Origin: Oceanobacillus oncorhynchi
GTDB taxonomy: Bacteria > Bacillota > Bacilli > Bacillales > Amphibacillaceae
Length of the DNA: 64,000 nt
Assembly (NCBI RefSeq): GCF_000821065.1
Contig: NZ_CDGG01000001.1
Coordinates: 2,046,001 to 2,110,000, forward strand
Direction of reading: 5' to 3'
The notes below the pieces were generated by a model. That model did no database searches. It was not told the origin of the DNA and saw only the letters and a program-made list of their open reading frames with translations. Shown here piece after piece: positions 43,371-52,997 of this stretch (positions are counted from its first letter, which is position 1; the number at the start of each line of letters is the position of its first letter). The translations under genes and the position numbers were made by a program.

Positions 43371-44084
43371 ATGGAATATAAGCGTATAAAAACCGAAAAA
43401 ATATATGAGCAAGTAGCAGATTCCTTGATTGGCATGATTAAGGACGGAAGGTTGAAGTCAGGAGATAAGCTGGATTCTGTAGAGCAGTTGGCAAAAAGCT
43501 TTGGCGTCGGCCGTTCCGCAATCAGAGAGGCGCTCAGCGGACTCCGTTCCATGGGGCTGGTCGAAATGCGGCAGGGAGAAGGCACCTACGTAAAAGCGTT
43601 TGATGCAGAGCTTTTCACCTTGCCTGTGAGCACTGCATTTTTAATGAAACAGAATGACGTTAAAGAATTGTATCAGGTCCGCAAAATTTTAGAAGTCGGC
43701 ACTGCCGCATATGCTGCAGAGAGCTATACGGACAAGGACCTTGAGAAAATGGAAGCAGCGTTACAGCTGATGGCGGATGCGAAAGGGAATGATCAGCTTT
43801 CTGAGCAGGCAGACACCGATTTTCATCTGGCTGTTGCTCAGGCAACGCAAATGAATTTATTGATTCATTTAATGGGCAGTGTTTCCGAATTAATGTCAGA
43901 GACGATTCGGGAAGCACGGCGGATATTATTATATACAGAAGACCGGTCACATATTTTATATGAAGAGCATGAACGTATTTATCAAGCAATCAAAAATAGG
44001 CAGGCGGACCAGGCAAGAGAAAAAATGTATGAGCATTTGGAGAATGTAGAGCAGTTGCTGTTTCAAGAACTTGATAAGAATTAA
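43371..44084 (+). CDS. lutR: GntR/FadR-family repressor LutR
   Basis: 237 residues. Winged helix-turn-helix at about 8-70 (YEQVADSLIGMIKDGRLKSG, then QLAKSFGVGRSAIREALSGL) and the FCD ligand domain from 85 on, with metal ligands expected in DTDFHLAVAQ near residue 143. Its position between lutP and lutA and the palindrome ahead of lutP identify it as the lactate-responsive repressor of this operon. In B. subtilis 168 lutR is, as I recall, separate from lutABC and not between permease and enzymes, so gene order here is its own. Start ATG follows AGAGGAG. Confidence 0.88.
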   Translation: MEYKRIKTEKIYEQVADSLIGMIKDGRLKSGDKLDSVEQLAKSFGVGRSAIREALSGLRSMGLVEMRQGEGTYVKAFDAELFTLPVSTAFLMKQNDVKELYQVRKILEVGTAAYAAESYTDKDLEKMEAALQLMADAKGNDQLSEQADTDFHLAVAQATQMNLLIHLMGSVSELMSETIREARRILLYTEDRSHILYEEHERIYQAIKNRQADQAREKMYEHLENVEQLLFQELDKN

Positions 44085-44126
44085 ATACCTCGTTCATGTC
44101 CGGTTTCAATAGAAGAGGTGGAAAAA

Positions 44127-44870
44127 ATGAAAGTATCTTTGTTCATTACATGTGTAAGTGATATTGTTTTTGCAGATGTAGGTAAGAATACGGTGGAATT
44201 ATTAGAGCGTCTGGGCTGTGAAGTAGATTTCCCGGCAGCTCAAACCTGCTGCGGCCAGCCAGCATATAACAGCGGTTATCTGAGTGAAGCGAAAAAAGCA
44301 ATGAAGCAGATGATAAAGGCCTTTAAAGATTCGGAGTATGTGGTCGGCCCGTCTGGTTCATGTGTCGGTATGCTGCGAGAATATCCGAACGTACTCAAGG
44401 GGGACCCGGAGTGGGAACAGCCGGCAATTGACCTGGCTAATAAATCCTATGAAGTAACACAGTTTATCGTGGATGTATTAGGGATAACTGATGTCGGTTC
44501 TACCTTTGAGGGAAGGGTAACCTATCATCCGTCCTGTCATATGACCCGTATTTTAGGAGTAAAGGAAGCGCCGACGAAGCTGCTTAAAAATGTCAAAGGA
44601 ATTGACTTTGTTGAACTGCCGGTAAAAGAGGACTGCTGCGGGTTTGGCGGTACATTTGCTGTGAAAAATGCAGATATATCTGGTGAAATGGTAAAAGAAA
44701 AATCCCGGCATGTATCGGAAACAGAAGCAGAATACCTTGTCGGCGGAGATATGGGCTGTCTGATGAATATCGGCGGACGTATGCGCAGAGAAGGTAAAAA
44801 TGTAAAAGTCATGCATATCACTGAAATTTTAAATACACATGTCAAAGAGCAAGGAGGCGTAACCGCATGA
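44127..44870 (+). CDS. lutA: L-lactate utilisation protein LutA, Fe-S
   Basis: 247 residues. Two CCG-type cysteine domains: [12 protein letters not shown] near residue 38 and [12 protein letters not shown] near residue 169, plus PSGSC and YHPSCHMTR, which ligate iron-sulfur clusters as in heterodisulfide reductase-like subunits. Forms the LutABC complex that oxidises L-lactate to pyruvate without a flavin dehydrogenase. Start ATG 44127 lies 6 bp after AGAGGTG; GTG 44118 in frame is part of that site. Overlaps lutB by 4 bp (ATGA). Confidence 0.93.
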   Translation: MKVSLFITCVSDIVFADVGKNTVELLERLGCEVDFPAAQTCCGQPAYNSGYLSEAKKAMKQMIKAFKDSEYVVGPSGSCVGMLREYPNVLKGDPEWEQPAIDLANKSYEVTQFIVDVLGITDVGSTFEGRVTYHPSCHMTRILGVKEAPTKLLKNVKGIDFVELPVKEDCCGFGGTFAVKNADISGEMVKEKSRHVSETEAEYLVGGDMGCLMNIGGRMRREGKNVKVMHITEILNTHVKEQGGVTA

Positions 44871-46291
44871 GCATAAAAATTAGCGAAGCTCCTTATAAAG
44901 AACGGATTGGAAAAGGGATTGACAATGATTTTATGCGGCAGGCTGTTTCTTCTGCACAAGGAAGGTTCCGGAATGGCCGCCTGACGCAGGCGGAAGAGCT
45001 CGGCAATTGGGAGGATTGGCGCCAGCTTGGTGAGGAAATACGGTCCCATACATTAGAAAACATTGATTATTATTTGTATCAGCTCAGTGAGGAAGTGGAA
45101 AAACGCGGCGGTAATGTCTTTTTTGCGGAGACGGCAGAGGAAGCGAATACTTATATTGAAAATGTCGTCAAAAAGAAAAACGCGAAAAAAGTTGTGAAAA
45201 CCAAATCTATGGTTACCGAAGAAATTGGTTTAAATAAAACATTAGAGGAAATCGGAGCAGAGGTAGTCGAATCGGATTTAGGGGAATGGATTCTGCAATT
45301 AGATGAAGATCCTCCATCACATATCGTCACCCCGGCTTTGCATAAAAATAGGCAGCAAATCAAAAATACCTTTCAAGATAAAAAAGGCTATGATAAATCA
45401 GATACACCGGAGGAACTGGCTTCCTTTGCCAGAGAACAGCTGAGGCAGGATTTCTTAACTGCGGATGTCGGGATTACCGGCTGCAACTTTGCGATTGCAG
45501 AATCTGGTTCTGTTACATTGGTAACCAATGAAGGAAATGCGGAAATGGTTACTTCCCTTCCTGATACACAAATCAGTGTAATGGGGATGGAGAGACTCGT
45601 TCCAACCTGGGAGGACATGGAAGTATTAGTGAGCTTATTAACAAGAGCTGCTGTCGGGCAGAAGCTGACCAGTTATATCACAACCATTACAGGGACGCGC
45701 TTGGAAGAGGAAATCGACGGCCCGGATGATTATCATCTGGTGATTGTGGATAATGGACGTTCTAAAATCCTGGGAACAGAATTTCAGTCTGCACTTCATT
45801 GTATCCGCTGTGCAGCTTGTATTAATGTGTGTCCGGTGTATCGCCATGTCGGCGGGCATGCGTATAACTCGATTTATCCAGGCCCAATTGGAGCTGTATT
45901 AACACCGCTGCTTGACGGCTATGAGGATCATAAAGAATTGCCGTATGCGTCTTCTTTATGTGCTGCTTGTACGGAAGCATGTCCGGTGAAAATTCCATTA
46001 CATGAACAGTTGATACGTCACCGTGAAATTATTGTAGAAGAAGAGAAAAAATCGCCTGCTTCTGAAAAAATCATGATGAAAGGTTTTGCGCAATGGGCCT
46101 CGAATCCAGCGGCGTATAAATTAAGTACAAAAGTCGCAAGAAGTGCATTAAAACCGTGGACAAAAGAGGAATACGTTGAAAATGGCCCGGGACCATTAAA
46201 AGGATGGACGGATGTCCGAGATTTTCCGGCACCGGGGAAACAATCCTTCCGCAGCTGGTGGAATAAACGTCAGAAGGGAGGAGAGGCATAA
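44867..46291 (+). CDS. lutB: L-lactate utilisation protein LutB, ferredoxin-type
   Basis: 474 residues. DUF162/LUD-type N-terminal domain ([26 protein letters not shown]) followed by two 4Fe-4S motifs: [13 protein letters not shown] near residue 310 and [13 protein letters not shown] near residue 364. Passes electrons from lactate oxidation toward the respiratory chain. Overlaps the preceding stop codon by ATGA and the next gene by TAATG, so the three lut genes are translationally coupled. Confidence 0.95.
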   Translation: MSIKISEAPYKERIGKGIDNDFMRQAVSSAQGRFRNGRLTQAEELGNWEDWRQLGEEIRSHTLENIDYYLYQLSEEVEKRGGNVFFAETAEEANTYIENVVKKKNAKKVVKTKSMVTEEIGLNKTLEEIGAEVVESDLGEWILQLDEDPPSHIVTPALHKNRQQIKNTFQDKKGYDKSDTPEELASFAREQLRQDFLTADVGITGCNFAIAESGSVTLVTNEGNAEMVTSLPDTQISVMGMERLVPTWEDMEVLVSLLTRAAVGQKLTSYITTITGTRLEEEIDGPDDYHLVIVDNGRSKILGTEFQSALHCIRCAACINVCPVYRHVGGHAYNSIYPGPIGAVLTPLLDGYEDHKELPYASSLCAACTEACPVKIPLHEQLIRHREIIVEEEKKSPASEKIMMKGFAQWASNPAAYKLSTKVARSALKPWTKEEYVENGPGPLKGWTDVRDFPAPGKQSFRSWWNKRQKGGEA

Positions 46292-46992
46292 TGGCTATTC
46301 AAAACCGTGACTCCTTTTTAAGCAATCTTGCCGCAAACCTGGGACGTCCGCAAAGAAGAGAAAGTGTAAGCCGGCCGGAGTACAGTGTTCAGCCGCAGCA
46401 TGAGGTTTTTAAAGATTATTCTGCCGAAGAGCTGATTGGAGTGCTAAAGGAGCATTGTAAGGTGATCCATACCGATTTTGTCCGGACAGATAAAAGCGAT
46501 TTGCAAGCAACACTGAAAAGAGTATTAGATGGATATGAGGCAGCTTCGATTATTGCATCGAATGATAAGCGTAACCAGGAGTATGGACTGGATAAGGCTT
46601 ATGAGGAATTTTCAAAAGAGGTCGATGTCCATATCTGGGATGCAAGCCTTGGTAAGGAAAACCAAGTGATTGCCGAAAGAACAGATGTCGGTATTTCCTT
46701 TAGTGATATCACGCTTGCTGAATCAGGAACAGTCGCATTGATGACGAATAAAGATAATGGCAGATCCATCAGCTTAATGCCGAAATGCTATGTTGCCATT
46801 ATCCCTAAAGAAACAATTGTGCCCAGGATGACACAGGCAGCAGGTAAGATTCATCAGGATAATGAAAAAGGCATTGCTCCTCCTTCCAGTGTTTGTTTTG
46901 TAACAGGTCCGAGTAACAGTGCTGATATTGAAATGAATCTGATTGTTGGTGTGCATGGACCGGTAAAGGTAACGTATATTGTAGTAGATTAA
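46291..46992 (+). CDS. lutC: L-lactate utilisation protein LutC
   Basis: 233 residues, LUD domain: VGISFSDITLAESGTVALMT near residue 130, then PKCYVAIIPKETIVPRM, VCFVTGPSNSADIEMNLIVG and the terminal GVHGPVKVTYIVVD, as in family members. Third subunit of the LutABC L-lactate oxidation complex. Last gene of the operon. Downstream I see only weak stem structures, no convincing terminator. Confidence 0.94.
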   Translation: MAIQNRDSFLSNLAANLGRPQRRESVSRPEYSVQPQHEVFKDYSAEELIGVLKEHCKVIHTDFVRTDKSDLQATLKRVLDGYEAASIIASNDKRNQEYGLDKAYEEFSKEVDVHIWDASLGKENQVIAERTDVGISFSDITLAESGTVALMTNKDNGRSISLMPKCYVAIIPKETIVPRMTQAAGKIHQDNEKGIAPPSSVCFVTGPSNSADIEMNLIVGVHGPVKVTYIVVD

Positions 46993-47242
46993 TATAGCTT
47001 TTATGGCAGCTTTTTTATTAAAACAGCCGCTTCTGTCAAAAAAACATCTCTTCTGTTAAGCGTTTTTTAATAGCGCGGAACGGAAAGGTGTTTTTTTGTG
47101 ATTACTAAGCTGGAAGAGTTATATTTATCAAGAATAATAAGAATTACCATTACAAAAATCAGAAAAAACGTTATAATTAGGAGAAAGTAGTCCTGTCTAA
47201 ATACCTAAATATAGTATGGGTTTTTATTTTGGGAGGACTCTT

Positions 47243-47323
47243 TTGTTTGGATATAATTATTTTCGTCTCCCCTTTAACAGAGGAGAAAACAGACGCTGGC
47301 ACCATGATAGATATAACACATAG
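47243..47323 (+). CDS. Possible 26-residue peptide gene
   Basis: TTG 47243 lies 6 bp after GGGAGG and opens a 26-codon frame beginning (M)FGYNYFRLPFNRGENRRW and ending HHDRYNT. The composition is aromatic and basic. There is no comparison available to me, and the frame may be chance. Apart from this, the stretch 46993-47496 shows no gene. Confidence 0.25.
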   Translation: MFGYNYFRLPFNRGENRRWHHDRYNT

Positions 47324-47496
47324 AAAAGTTCGGTAAAAATAGTGGTAAGAAATAGGATTCGTTTATTAGTTCTAAAAATAATACAAAAATTGGTTTTTGG
47401 TTGGATTGAATGTTTCCTTGTATGACTACATAGAATGAAATGAATTGAAGGATGAACATGATCTATTTAAAGTAACGGAGAAAAGGGGGATTTATT

Positions 47497-48174
47497 ATGA
47501 GCAACGAAGCATATACAGAATTTTGGAATGGCCAATTACTTGAACTGGTAACATCAGAGGGAAAAACATACTATACACAGCTCATTCGCAATGAGTCTGA
47601 GCTGCTGATTCAAAGACCTGTCAATAAACAGAATGTACCTATGCTGATTGAAAACGGCATGATGGTTACAGTCTGTTTTCATGATGATAAAAAAGGGCTC
47701 TGTAACTTCTCTTCCCAATTATATCTTCAGCAAAACGGAAAAATCGCCATTACGAACCCCTCTTTAGATGCAATTAAAGTAGTGCAAAGAAGGCAATTTT
47801 TCCGTGTGAAAGTCATGCTGGATATGGATTTGACACTGCCTTCTGCAGAAGATGCAAATCCGAACGAAGAGGAAGCCGAAGGGGAAAGTATAACCGTTAC
47901 TACCCACGATATAAGCGGCGGGGGAGCTGCTTTTCTGACGCAGTCTAAAATCGTTGAAATAGGCGATAAGGTCGAAGGAACATTGTATTTGAAAACAAAG
48001 GATACCCAGCAGAAAATTGTATTCAAAGGCAGTGTTGTGAATGTGATAAAACAATCGAATAGCATGTATAAAAATGCGCTGCAATTTATTGATATGCGAG
48101 AAGGAACCAGGTCACATATTGTGAAATTCTGTATTGCTAAACAAATTGAGATTCGCAATAAAATCAAGGGATAA
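47497..48174 (+). CDS. PilZ-domain c-di-GMP-binding protein (YpfA/DgrA type)
   Basis: 225 residues: an N-terminal YcgR-like beta domain (residues 1-95) and a PilZ domain with the two c-di-GMP motifs, RRQFFR at 98-103 and DISGGG at 138-143. In bacilli this architecture is the flagellar brake receptor that slows motility when c-di-GMP rises. An acidic insertion (NPNEEEAEGES, about 121-131) lies between the motifs. Start ATG follows AAGGGGG. No flagellar or cyclase genes are nearby. Confidence 0.9.
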   Translation: MSNEAYTEFWNGQLLELVTSEGKTYYTQLIRNESELLIQRPVNKQNVPMLIENGMMVTVCFHDDKKGLCNFSSQLYLQQNGKIAITNPSLDAIKVVQRRQFFRVKVMLDMDLTLPSAEDANPNEEEAEGESITVTTHDISGGGAAFLTQSKIVEIGDKVEGTLYLKTKDTQQKIVFKGSVVNVIKQSNSMYKNALQFIDMREGTRSHIVKFCIAKQIEIRNKIKG

Positions 48175-48297
48175 ATGACGGATTGGAATATCTGGAAAGA
48201 GATAATGATTACTTTAATTTGAATTTTTTTTATAAAAAAGGAGGAATTTTTAATTTTCATGTCGAATGTATAGCAAAGGGTATAAGGAGGTAGAGGT

Positions 48298-48816
48298 ATG
48301 TCGAATAAAGTTGGATCTATTAATCAGGAGCTAGATGTGTATATTGCACAAAAGGAAGATATGAAAGCTATACTCCGCCTGCTAAAGGGTGTAACAACAT
48401 GGCTGAAGAAAAGCCGTTTAAAGCAGTGGGAATTCCTTGATCAGGATGAGGAAGATCCGGAAGTAAGACAGTCTGTTGAAGATGGAGCTACCTTTGTTGT
48501 TAAAGAAGGCGATGAGATTATTGCTACGTTCACACTAAATGAAATGCAGACCCCTTGGGATAAAAACATTTGGGGACAATCCAGCGAAGATGCGTTTTAT
48601 ATGCACCGCTTGTCCGTAGACTATGATTATATTGGACGCGGCTTAGGAAGACCTATTGTCGAATGGATGGAAGCATATACGAAGACGCAGGGAATGCGCC
48701 GGATTCGTTTAGACTGTGTAGAAAGCAATAAGAAACTAAACCAAATTTATAAAAACTTTGGCTATGATTATAAGGGCACAAATCATGATCATTGCAGGTA
48801 TGAAAAGATTTTATAA
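48298..48816 (+). CDS. GNAT N-acetyltransferase
   Basis: 172 residues. The acetyl-CoA loop is DYIGRGLGRPIVEWM near residues 119-133, preceded by the strand FYMHRLSVD and followed by RIRLDCVESNKKLNQIYKNFGY. N-terminal part (KEDMKAILRLLKGVTTWLK) is typical. Acceptor unknown. Start ATG 48298 follows AAGGAGG with 7-bp spacing. Single gene; a terminator-like hairpin is 146 bp downstream. Confidence 0.86.
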   Translation: MSNKVGSINQELDVYIAQKEDMKAILRLLKGVTTWLKKSRLKQWEFLDQDEEDPEVRQSVEDGATFVVKEGDEIIATFTLNEMQTPWDKNIWGQSSEDAFYMHRLSVDYDYIGRGLGRPIVEWMEAYTKTQGMRRIRLDCVESNKKLNQIYKNFGYDYKGTNHDHCRYEKIL

Positions 48817-48961
48817 TTTGTAACCGTTGTTTTCCATCCTCATTACTTTCTTCTTGGATTTCATAAGAATCAATTAACTTCAATATATTTAATCTGGCGG
48901 TACACCTTATCTATTTTTAGATTTGTATAAGGTTGCTGTCAGGTACATAATTTTCAAGTAT

Positions 48962-48995
48962 AAAGCATGTTTTTAAATAGATATGCTTTTTTTTT
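48962..48995 (+). terminator. Terminator-like hairpin after the acetyltransferase gene
   Basis: AAAGCAT (48962-48968) / ATGCTTT (48983-48989), 14-nt loop, run of nine T. Confidence 0.6.
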
Positions 48996-49042
48996 CGTTA
49001 TATAGACGATTATAATATACAGGGTGGAAAGGAAGTGACACG

Positions 49043-49795
49043 TTGAAACAAAACAAATATGATGATAAATCATTTTTTCAAGCATATGCGGAAATGGACC
49101 GGTCGAAACAAGGGCTGGAAGGAGCCGGTGAATGGCATATATTAAAAGAAATGCTGCCGGATTTCCAGGGAAAAAATGTCTTAGATTTAGGCTGTGGATT
49201 TGGCTGGCATAGTCGTTATGCACGGGAGAAGGGCGCAGCATCTGTGACAGGAACAGATATATCTGAACGGATGCTTGCGCATGCAGAGGAACTGACCAAT
49301 GATTCAGGGATTGTATATCTGCATCAAGCTATAGAGGACATCGATTTTTCTAAAAGCTCGATGGATACTGTTATCAGCTCGCTTGCCCTGCATTATATTA
49401 AGTCCTTTTCCAGTGTATGTGAAAAAGTGCATACGATATTGAAGCCAGGCGGAAGCTTTGTGTTTTCTGTGGAGCATCCCATTTTTACGGCAAGAAAAGA
49501 ACAGGACTGGATATATGATCAAACGAGTAAGAATCCATTATATTGGCCAGTGGATAATTATCAAATAGAAGGAAAAAGAGAAGCATCTTTTTTAAATGAA
49601 ACAGTCATAAAATATCATCGTCCGATGTCTGTTTTTATGAACGATTTAATCCAAACAGGATTTGAGATTTTACGTGTGAAAGAGTCAGTACCTTCAAAGG
49701 AAATGCTTGAGAGGGAGCCGGCGATGAAGCATGAATGGCGCAGACCGATGTTTTTGATGATTGCTGCGGAGAAGAAAGCAAAGCAGAGCGTATAA
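49043..49795 (+). CDS. Class I SAM-dependent methyltransferase
   Basis: 250 residues. Motif I VLDLGCGFGWHSRYA near residues 48-62, then VTGTDISERMLAHA, SSLALHYIKSF and LKPGGSFVFSVEHPIF, the regular order of UbiE/YcgJ-like methyltransferases. Methyl acceptor unknown. Start is TTG 49043 with GGAAGTGA upstream. A hairpin terminator at 49831-49861 follows 35 bp after its stop, so it is a single gene. Confidence 0.87.
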   Translation: MKQNKYDDKSFFQAYAEMDRSKQGLEGAGEWHILKEMLPDFQGKNVLDLGCGFGWHSRYAREKGAASVTGTDISERMLAHAEELTNDSGIVYLHQAIEDIDFSKSSMDTVISSLALHYIKSFSSVCEKVHTILKPGGSFVFSVEHPIFTARKEQDWIYDQTSKNPLYWPVDNYQIEGKREASFLNETVIKYHRPMSVFMNDLIQTGFEILRVKESVPSKEMLEREPAMKHEWRRPMFLMIAAEKKAKQSV

Positions 49796-49830
49796 AGAAT
49801 AGTTGGGTATAGTGTAATGAAATATGGATG

Positions 49831-49861
49831 AAGAAGATATTTGTCAATGTCTTCTTTTTTT
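49831..49861 (+). terminator. Terminator after the methyltransferase gene
   Basis: AAGAAGA (49831-49837) / TCTTCTT (49850-49856) with a run of seven T. Its presence argues against starting the cupin gene upstream of it. Confidence 0.75.
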
Positions 49862-49928
49862 GGGTTCCATTTTTCATTTATGGTCATATGCTGATAGGAG
49901 ATTAAGGAAAGGCAGGGAACAGACCCAT

Positions 49929-50819
49929 ATGTATTATCACCCTATTTACCAGCAGCAAATGGATCGAATGGATTCGAATGGAAACCAAGGACATCCGTAT
50001 GATGAACAGACAGCTAATATCATAGAGGAAACCTTACAGCGAGAGGCATCAGCACTACCAATGTATTTTCAAATAGCAGATCAGTTTAGAAATGACGCAT
50101 CGGCACAAGGACTTGTGTATGCTGTCCAATCCAGAAATCAAATCGCTGCAGGTCTGGAGCAGGTTTATCACTATTTTACCGGGAAACAGCTAGATAGGAG
50201 ACAGTCAGAGCATCATCAGGAGAGAAATAATCATATCGAGGACGTGTATGATCATGCCAGGCAGGGCTATGAAGAAAACTATCATAAAAGCGGGCAAGTA
50301 AATGAACCGTATTCCCGGCAGCTGCTTTATCAGCTCGCGATGACAGATTACCAAATTGCAAGCCATTTAGCCGGATATTTAGAAAATAATCAAGGGAATA
50401 CAATAGCTTCCAGAGTTACTGATCATGGCGGAAATCCTTTCGTGATTGATATTGAAAACGCAGCGGAAGACAATACGAATTACCGGACTGCTTTGTGGAC
50501 AGGAGAACATCTGCAGGTTACATTAATGAGCATCCCGGCAGGAGGAGATATTGGCTTAGAGGTCCATCCGGATACCGATCAATTTATACGGATTGAAGAA
50601 GGAAGCGGAACGGTACAGATGGGAAATCGGCAGGATAATCTGACAATTAGACAGCAGGTGGAAGAAGACAGTGCGATAATGGTTCCTGCTGGCACATGGC
50701 ATAATATTACGAATACAGGGGATGAAGCTATAAAGCTTTATACGATTTATGCCCCGCCTCATCATCCGTTTGGCACGGTGGAAGCTACAAAAGAAGAGGC
50801 GATGCAGGCGGAAGGTTAG
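49929..50819 (+). CDS. Cupin-domain protein with an N-terminal helical domain
   Basis: 296 residues from ATG 49929. Residues 1-175 are helical and polar, rich in Gln, His and Tyr (YYHPIYQQQMDRM; QREASALPMYFQIADQF; LYQLAMTDYQIASHLAGY), like ferritin-like or spore-coat-type helical domains. Residues about 185-285 form one cupin barrel with motif 1 GLEVHPDTDQFIRIEEGSG and motif 2 VPAGTWHNITNTG, so a metal site is plausible. The tail EATKEEAMQAEG is acidic. An upstream in-frame ATG at 49824 is rejected because the preceding gene's terminator lies inside that extension. Function unknown. Confidence 0.72.
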   Translation: MYYHPIYQQQMDRMDSNGNQGHPYDEQTANIIEETLQREASALPMYFQIADQFRNDASAQGLVYAVQSRNQIAAGLEQVYHYFTGKQLDRRQSEHHQERNNHIEDVYDHARQGYEENYHKSGQVNEPYSRQLLYQLAMTDYQIASHLAGYLENNQGNTIASRVTDHGGNPFVIDIENAAEDNTNYRTALWTGEHLQVTLMSIPAGGDIGLEVHPDTDQFIRIEEGSGTVQMGNRQDNLTIRQQVEEDSAIMVPAGTWHNITNTGDEAIKLYTIYAPPHHPFGTVEATKEEAMQAEG

Positions 50820-50857
50820 AGCTGGTGTCTTCGTAAGCCTGCTAATTTTTTAAACTT

Positions 50858-50896
50858 AGAAGGTCGTTCTTTTCAAAGAGCGGCTTTCTATTTTTT
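50858..50896 (+). terminator. Terminator after the cupin gene
   Basis: AGAAGGTCGTTCTTT pairs with AAAGAGCGGCTTTCT using two G-U pairs and one mismatch, followed by ATTTTTTG. Confidence 0.7.
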
Positions 50897-50996
50897 GCAT
50901 TCTAGAGAAAGAGCTTAGTTCCATTGTACCTGTTGACGACATGTATTCCGTGTTAGAATTCCCAGTATATTCAAAAATAGTGGAAGGAGTACATGA

Positions 50997-51362
50997 ATGG
51001 AGGTTTACATAAGTAGAAGTACCGGTTTATTGGGCGGACTGTCCAGTGTAAAGGTAAAAGTGAATGGGGAATTTCAGGGCAAACTAAAAAACAATGATAT
51101 TACTGTTGCCATCTTCGAGGGAGATACAGCGGAAATTGCTGTTAATCAATCCTTTCTCCGGAGCAAACCTCTGACGGTAAGTGATGGAGATAACGTAGAA
51201 GTGACTGCAAATCCGAAATGTGTTCCTATTTATATCGTTGGAATCTTTGCTATTATACTGGGCATAATATCGAAGGTTCCCGGTTTTCATGTGGTTGGAT
51301 TGATTTGTATTTTCATCATCCTCATCGTGTCTTCCAATTGGTTTATCATGACGAAAAAATAG
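50997..51362 (+). CDS. Small membrane protein of unknown function
   Basis: 121 residues, not recognised. Residues 1-75 are soluble and beta-rich (VYISRSTGLLGGLSSVKVKV, then GEFQGKLKNND and VAIFEGDTAEIAV), resembling a small carboxypeptidase-regulatory-like or galectin-like sandwich. Two adjacent membrane helices follow (PIYIVGIFAIILGII and VVGLICIFIILIVSS) and a basic end TKK. The N-terminal domain would be cytoplasmic if both ends face inward. Start ATG 50997 has GGAAGGAG 8 bp upstream. Single gene between terminators. Confidence 0.75.
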   Translation: MEVYISRSTGLLGGLSSVKVKVNGEFQGKLKNNDITVAIFEGDTAEIAVNQSFLRSKPLTVSDGDNVEVTANPKCVPIYIVGIFAIILGIISKVPGFHVVGLICIFIILIVSSNWFIMTKK

Positions 51363-51410
51363 AATGAAAGCAGACGTCCATGGAGGCATATTCGTCTGCT
51401 TTCATTTATT
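51363..51410. terminator. Bidirectional terminator
   Basis: AATGAAAGCAGACG (51363-51376) / CGTCTGCTTTCATT (51393-51406), perfect 14-bp stem between convergent genes. Confidence 0.92.
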
Positions 51411-51441
51411 TTAGGTGCTGCAGTATATATTAGCCTGCGTA

Positions 51442-52380
51442 TCAACCAATCCAAAAGGCGGACAGCCAGGCGATAAACGGAATTGTTCCTAAAGCGAGTA
51501 TGGTAGAAAATACCGATGTAACGACAGCTTCCTGCTCTTTATCCGTATAGCGGGAAAAGAGAACCGCAGAAAGCATAAAGGTTGGCATGCAAGCAAGGAT
51601 GACTAAGATATTTTTGAGTAATGTCTCCAGTGGCAAGAAGGACAGAATAATCATCACCATGATTGGAAGAATAAGCAATTTCCACACCAAAGGCATCCAT
51701 AATTCACGAAAAAATAACGGCTGCTTGCTGCGGAAAAGGTCTGGCAGACTAAAACCGACATAGAGCATCGCCATGGGAGCCGCCAGTGCAGAGAGCATGC
51801 TGGCTAAATCTTTAAATAAAACAGGGGCTCCCCAGCCGTTGAAGGCAAAAATAAGCCCGAAGCTGATAGCTATTAACGGCATATTCACGAGCGCCTTTAA
51901 GTGTCTCCATTCAAAATGATTATTGTTTTGCAATAGATAGATTCCCAGCGAAAAGACAACAACGTCCAGTCCTGCATCAAAAATAGCAGCAAGCAGCCCG
52001 CCGGTTGGACCGAAGATGGCAGCACATAACGGAATGCCGATAAAACCGGAATTTCCAATAGCCGCAAGTAAAGCAAGCTGCTTTGATTTTGTCATGGAAA
52101 AGCCGATAATTTTTCCAAACAAAAAGCAAATACCGACAGCCAAAACGTTAAAACTGACACTGCAAATAAACATCAGAATAACCTGATGCAATACATCGTC
52201 TGTTAAATCGGTATTGAAGACGCCGTTTAAAATAATAAATGGAACGGCGACATTGATAATTACGCTCATGAACAGCTGTTTTGCTTCATATGTAATCGTG
52301 TTTTTAAGAGCTACCAAGGCTCCAATAAATAAAATAAGCCCCATCATTATGACGGTCAATATGACAGTGGTGACATCCAT
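51442..52380 (-). CDS. AEC-family transporter (auxin efflux carrier type)
   Basis: 312 residues, about 10 membrane helices in two inverted halves. Family landmarks: IINVAVPFIILNGVF near residue 40, AIGNSGFIGIPLCAAIFG near 112, and ACMPTFMLSAVLFSRYTDKE near 272. Members move organic acids such as malate, lactate or citrate, or act on other anions. A second, distant AEC protein is encoded at 61925-62866. Start ATG follows AAAGGAG. Substrate unknown. Confidence 0.88.
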   Translation of the reverse strand: MDVTTVILTVIMMGLILFIGALVALKNTITYEAKQLFMSVIINVAVPFIILNGVFNTDLTDDVLHQVILMFICSVSFNVLAVGICFLFGKIIGFSMTKSKQLALLAAIGNSGFIGIPLCAAIFGPTGGLLAAIFDAGLDVVVFSLGIYLLQNNNHFEWRHLKALVNMPLIAISFGLIFAFNGWGAPVLFKDLASMLSALAAPMAMLYVGFSLPDLFRSKQPLFFRELWMPLVWKLLILPIMVMIILSFLPLETLLKNILVILACMPTFMLSAVLFSRYTDKEQEAVVTSVFSTILALGTIPFIAWLSAFWIG

Positions 52381-52496
52381 TTTAATCTCCTTTGAATCTG
52401 AAAAGTTGGTATACTTAAATTCAGTGTATAATTCTTAATACTAGAAGAATCACAAGACAGAAACAAGCTTATTTTATCAAAAGAGGAAGTGAAAAT

Positions 52497-52952
52497 ATGA
52501 TTCGTCTATTGCATAGCGGGGAAGCATTGCCTATGAAATTATTATTGCTTGCGGATCCATCAGAAAGGCTGATCCGTGATTATACTACCAGAGGAGCTTG
52601 CTATGTGCTGGAGAAAGAGGAAAAGGTGGTTGGTGTATACGTTCTTCTGCCGACCAGACCAGATACCGCGGAGCTAGTCAATGTTGCTGTGGAGGAAACT
52701 TGTCATGGACAAGGTTTGGGAAAGAAACTGGTCTTGCATGCGATTCAGACAGCGAAACAGCAAGGGTACCGTACGATAGAAATTGGAACAGGGAACTCAG
52801 GAGTTGCGCAGCTGGCACTATATCAAAAATGCGGATTCCGGATGGTTTCCATTGACCGTAATTTCTTTTTGCGGCATTATGAAGAGCCGATTTTTGAAAA
52901 TGGGATACAGGTCATCGATATGGTACGTCTGGAAATGGACTTGGAGCAGTGA
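52497..52952 (+). CDS. GNAT N-acetyltransferase (YvbK-like)
   Basis: 151 residues. The acetyl-CoA loop ETCHGQGLGKKLVLHAI is near residues 68-84, then IEIGTGNSGVAQLALYQKCGFRM and the late FFLRHYEEPIFENGIQ, wording I associate with B. subtilis YvbK. Small-molecule amine acetylation is presumed. Start ATG follows AGAGGAAGTG. A terminator shared with the convergent monooxygenase gene follows its stop at once. Confidence 0.85.
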   Translation: MIRLLHSGEALPMKLLLLADPSERLIRDYTTRGACYVLEKEEKVVGVYVLLPTRPDTAELVNVAVEETCHGQGLGKKLVLHAIQTAKQQGYRTIEIGTGNSGVAQLALYQKCGFRMVSIDRNFFLRHYEEPIFENGIQVIDMVRLEMDLEQ

Positions 52953-52993
52953 AAAAGATGCCAAACGCTGTTCCAACGCGTTTGGCATCTTTT
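52953..52993. terminator. Bidirectional terminator
   Basis: AAAAGATGCCAAACG (52953-52967) / CGTTTGGCATCTTTT (52979-52993), perfect 15-bp stem between convergent genes. Confidence 0.93.
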
Positions 52994-52997
52994 GATA

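Noticed and set aside
44537..45049. 170-codon minus-strand ORF
   Set aside because: Antisense across the lutA-lutB junction, both of which carry clear Fe-S motifs.
46993..47060. Terminator after lutC
   Set aside because: Only short, imperfect stems near T-runs; no convincing hairpin.
47727..48260. Minus-strand ORFs of 177 and 106 codons
   Set aside because: Shadows of the PilZ-domain gene, which has both c-di-GMP motifs and a good ribosome site.
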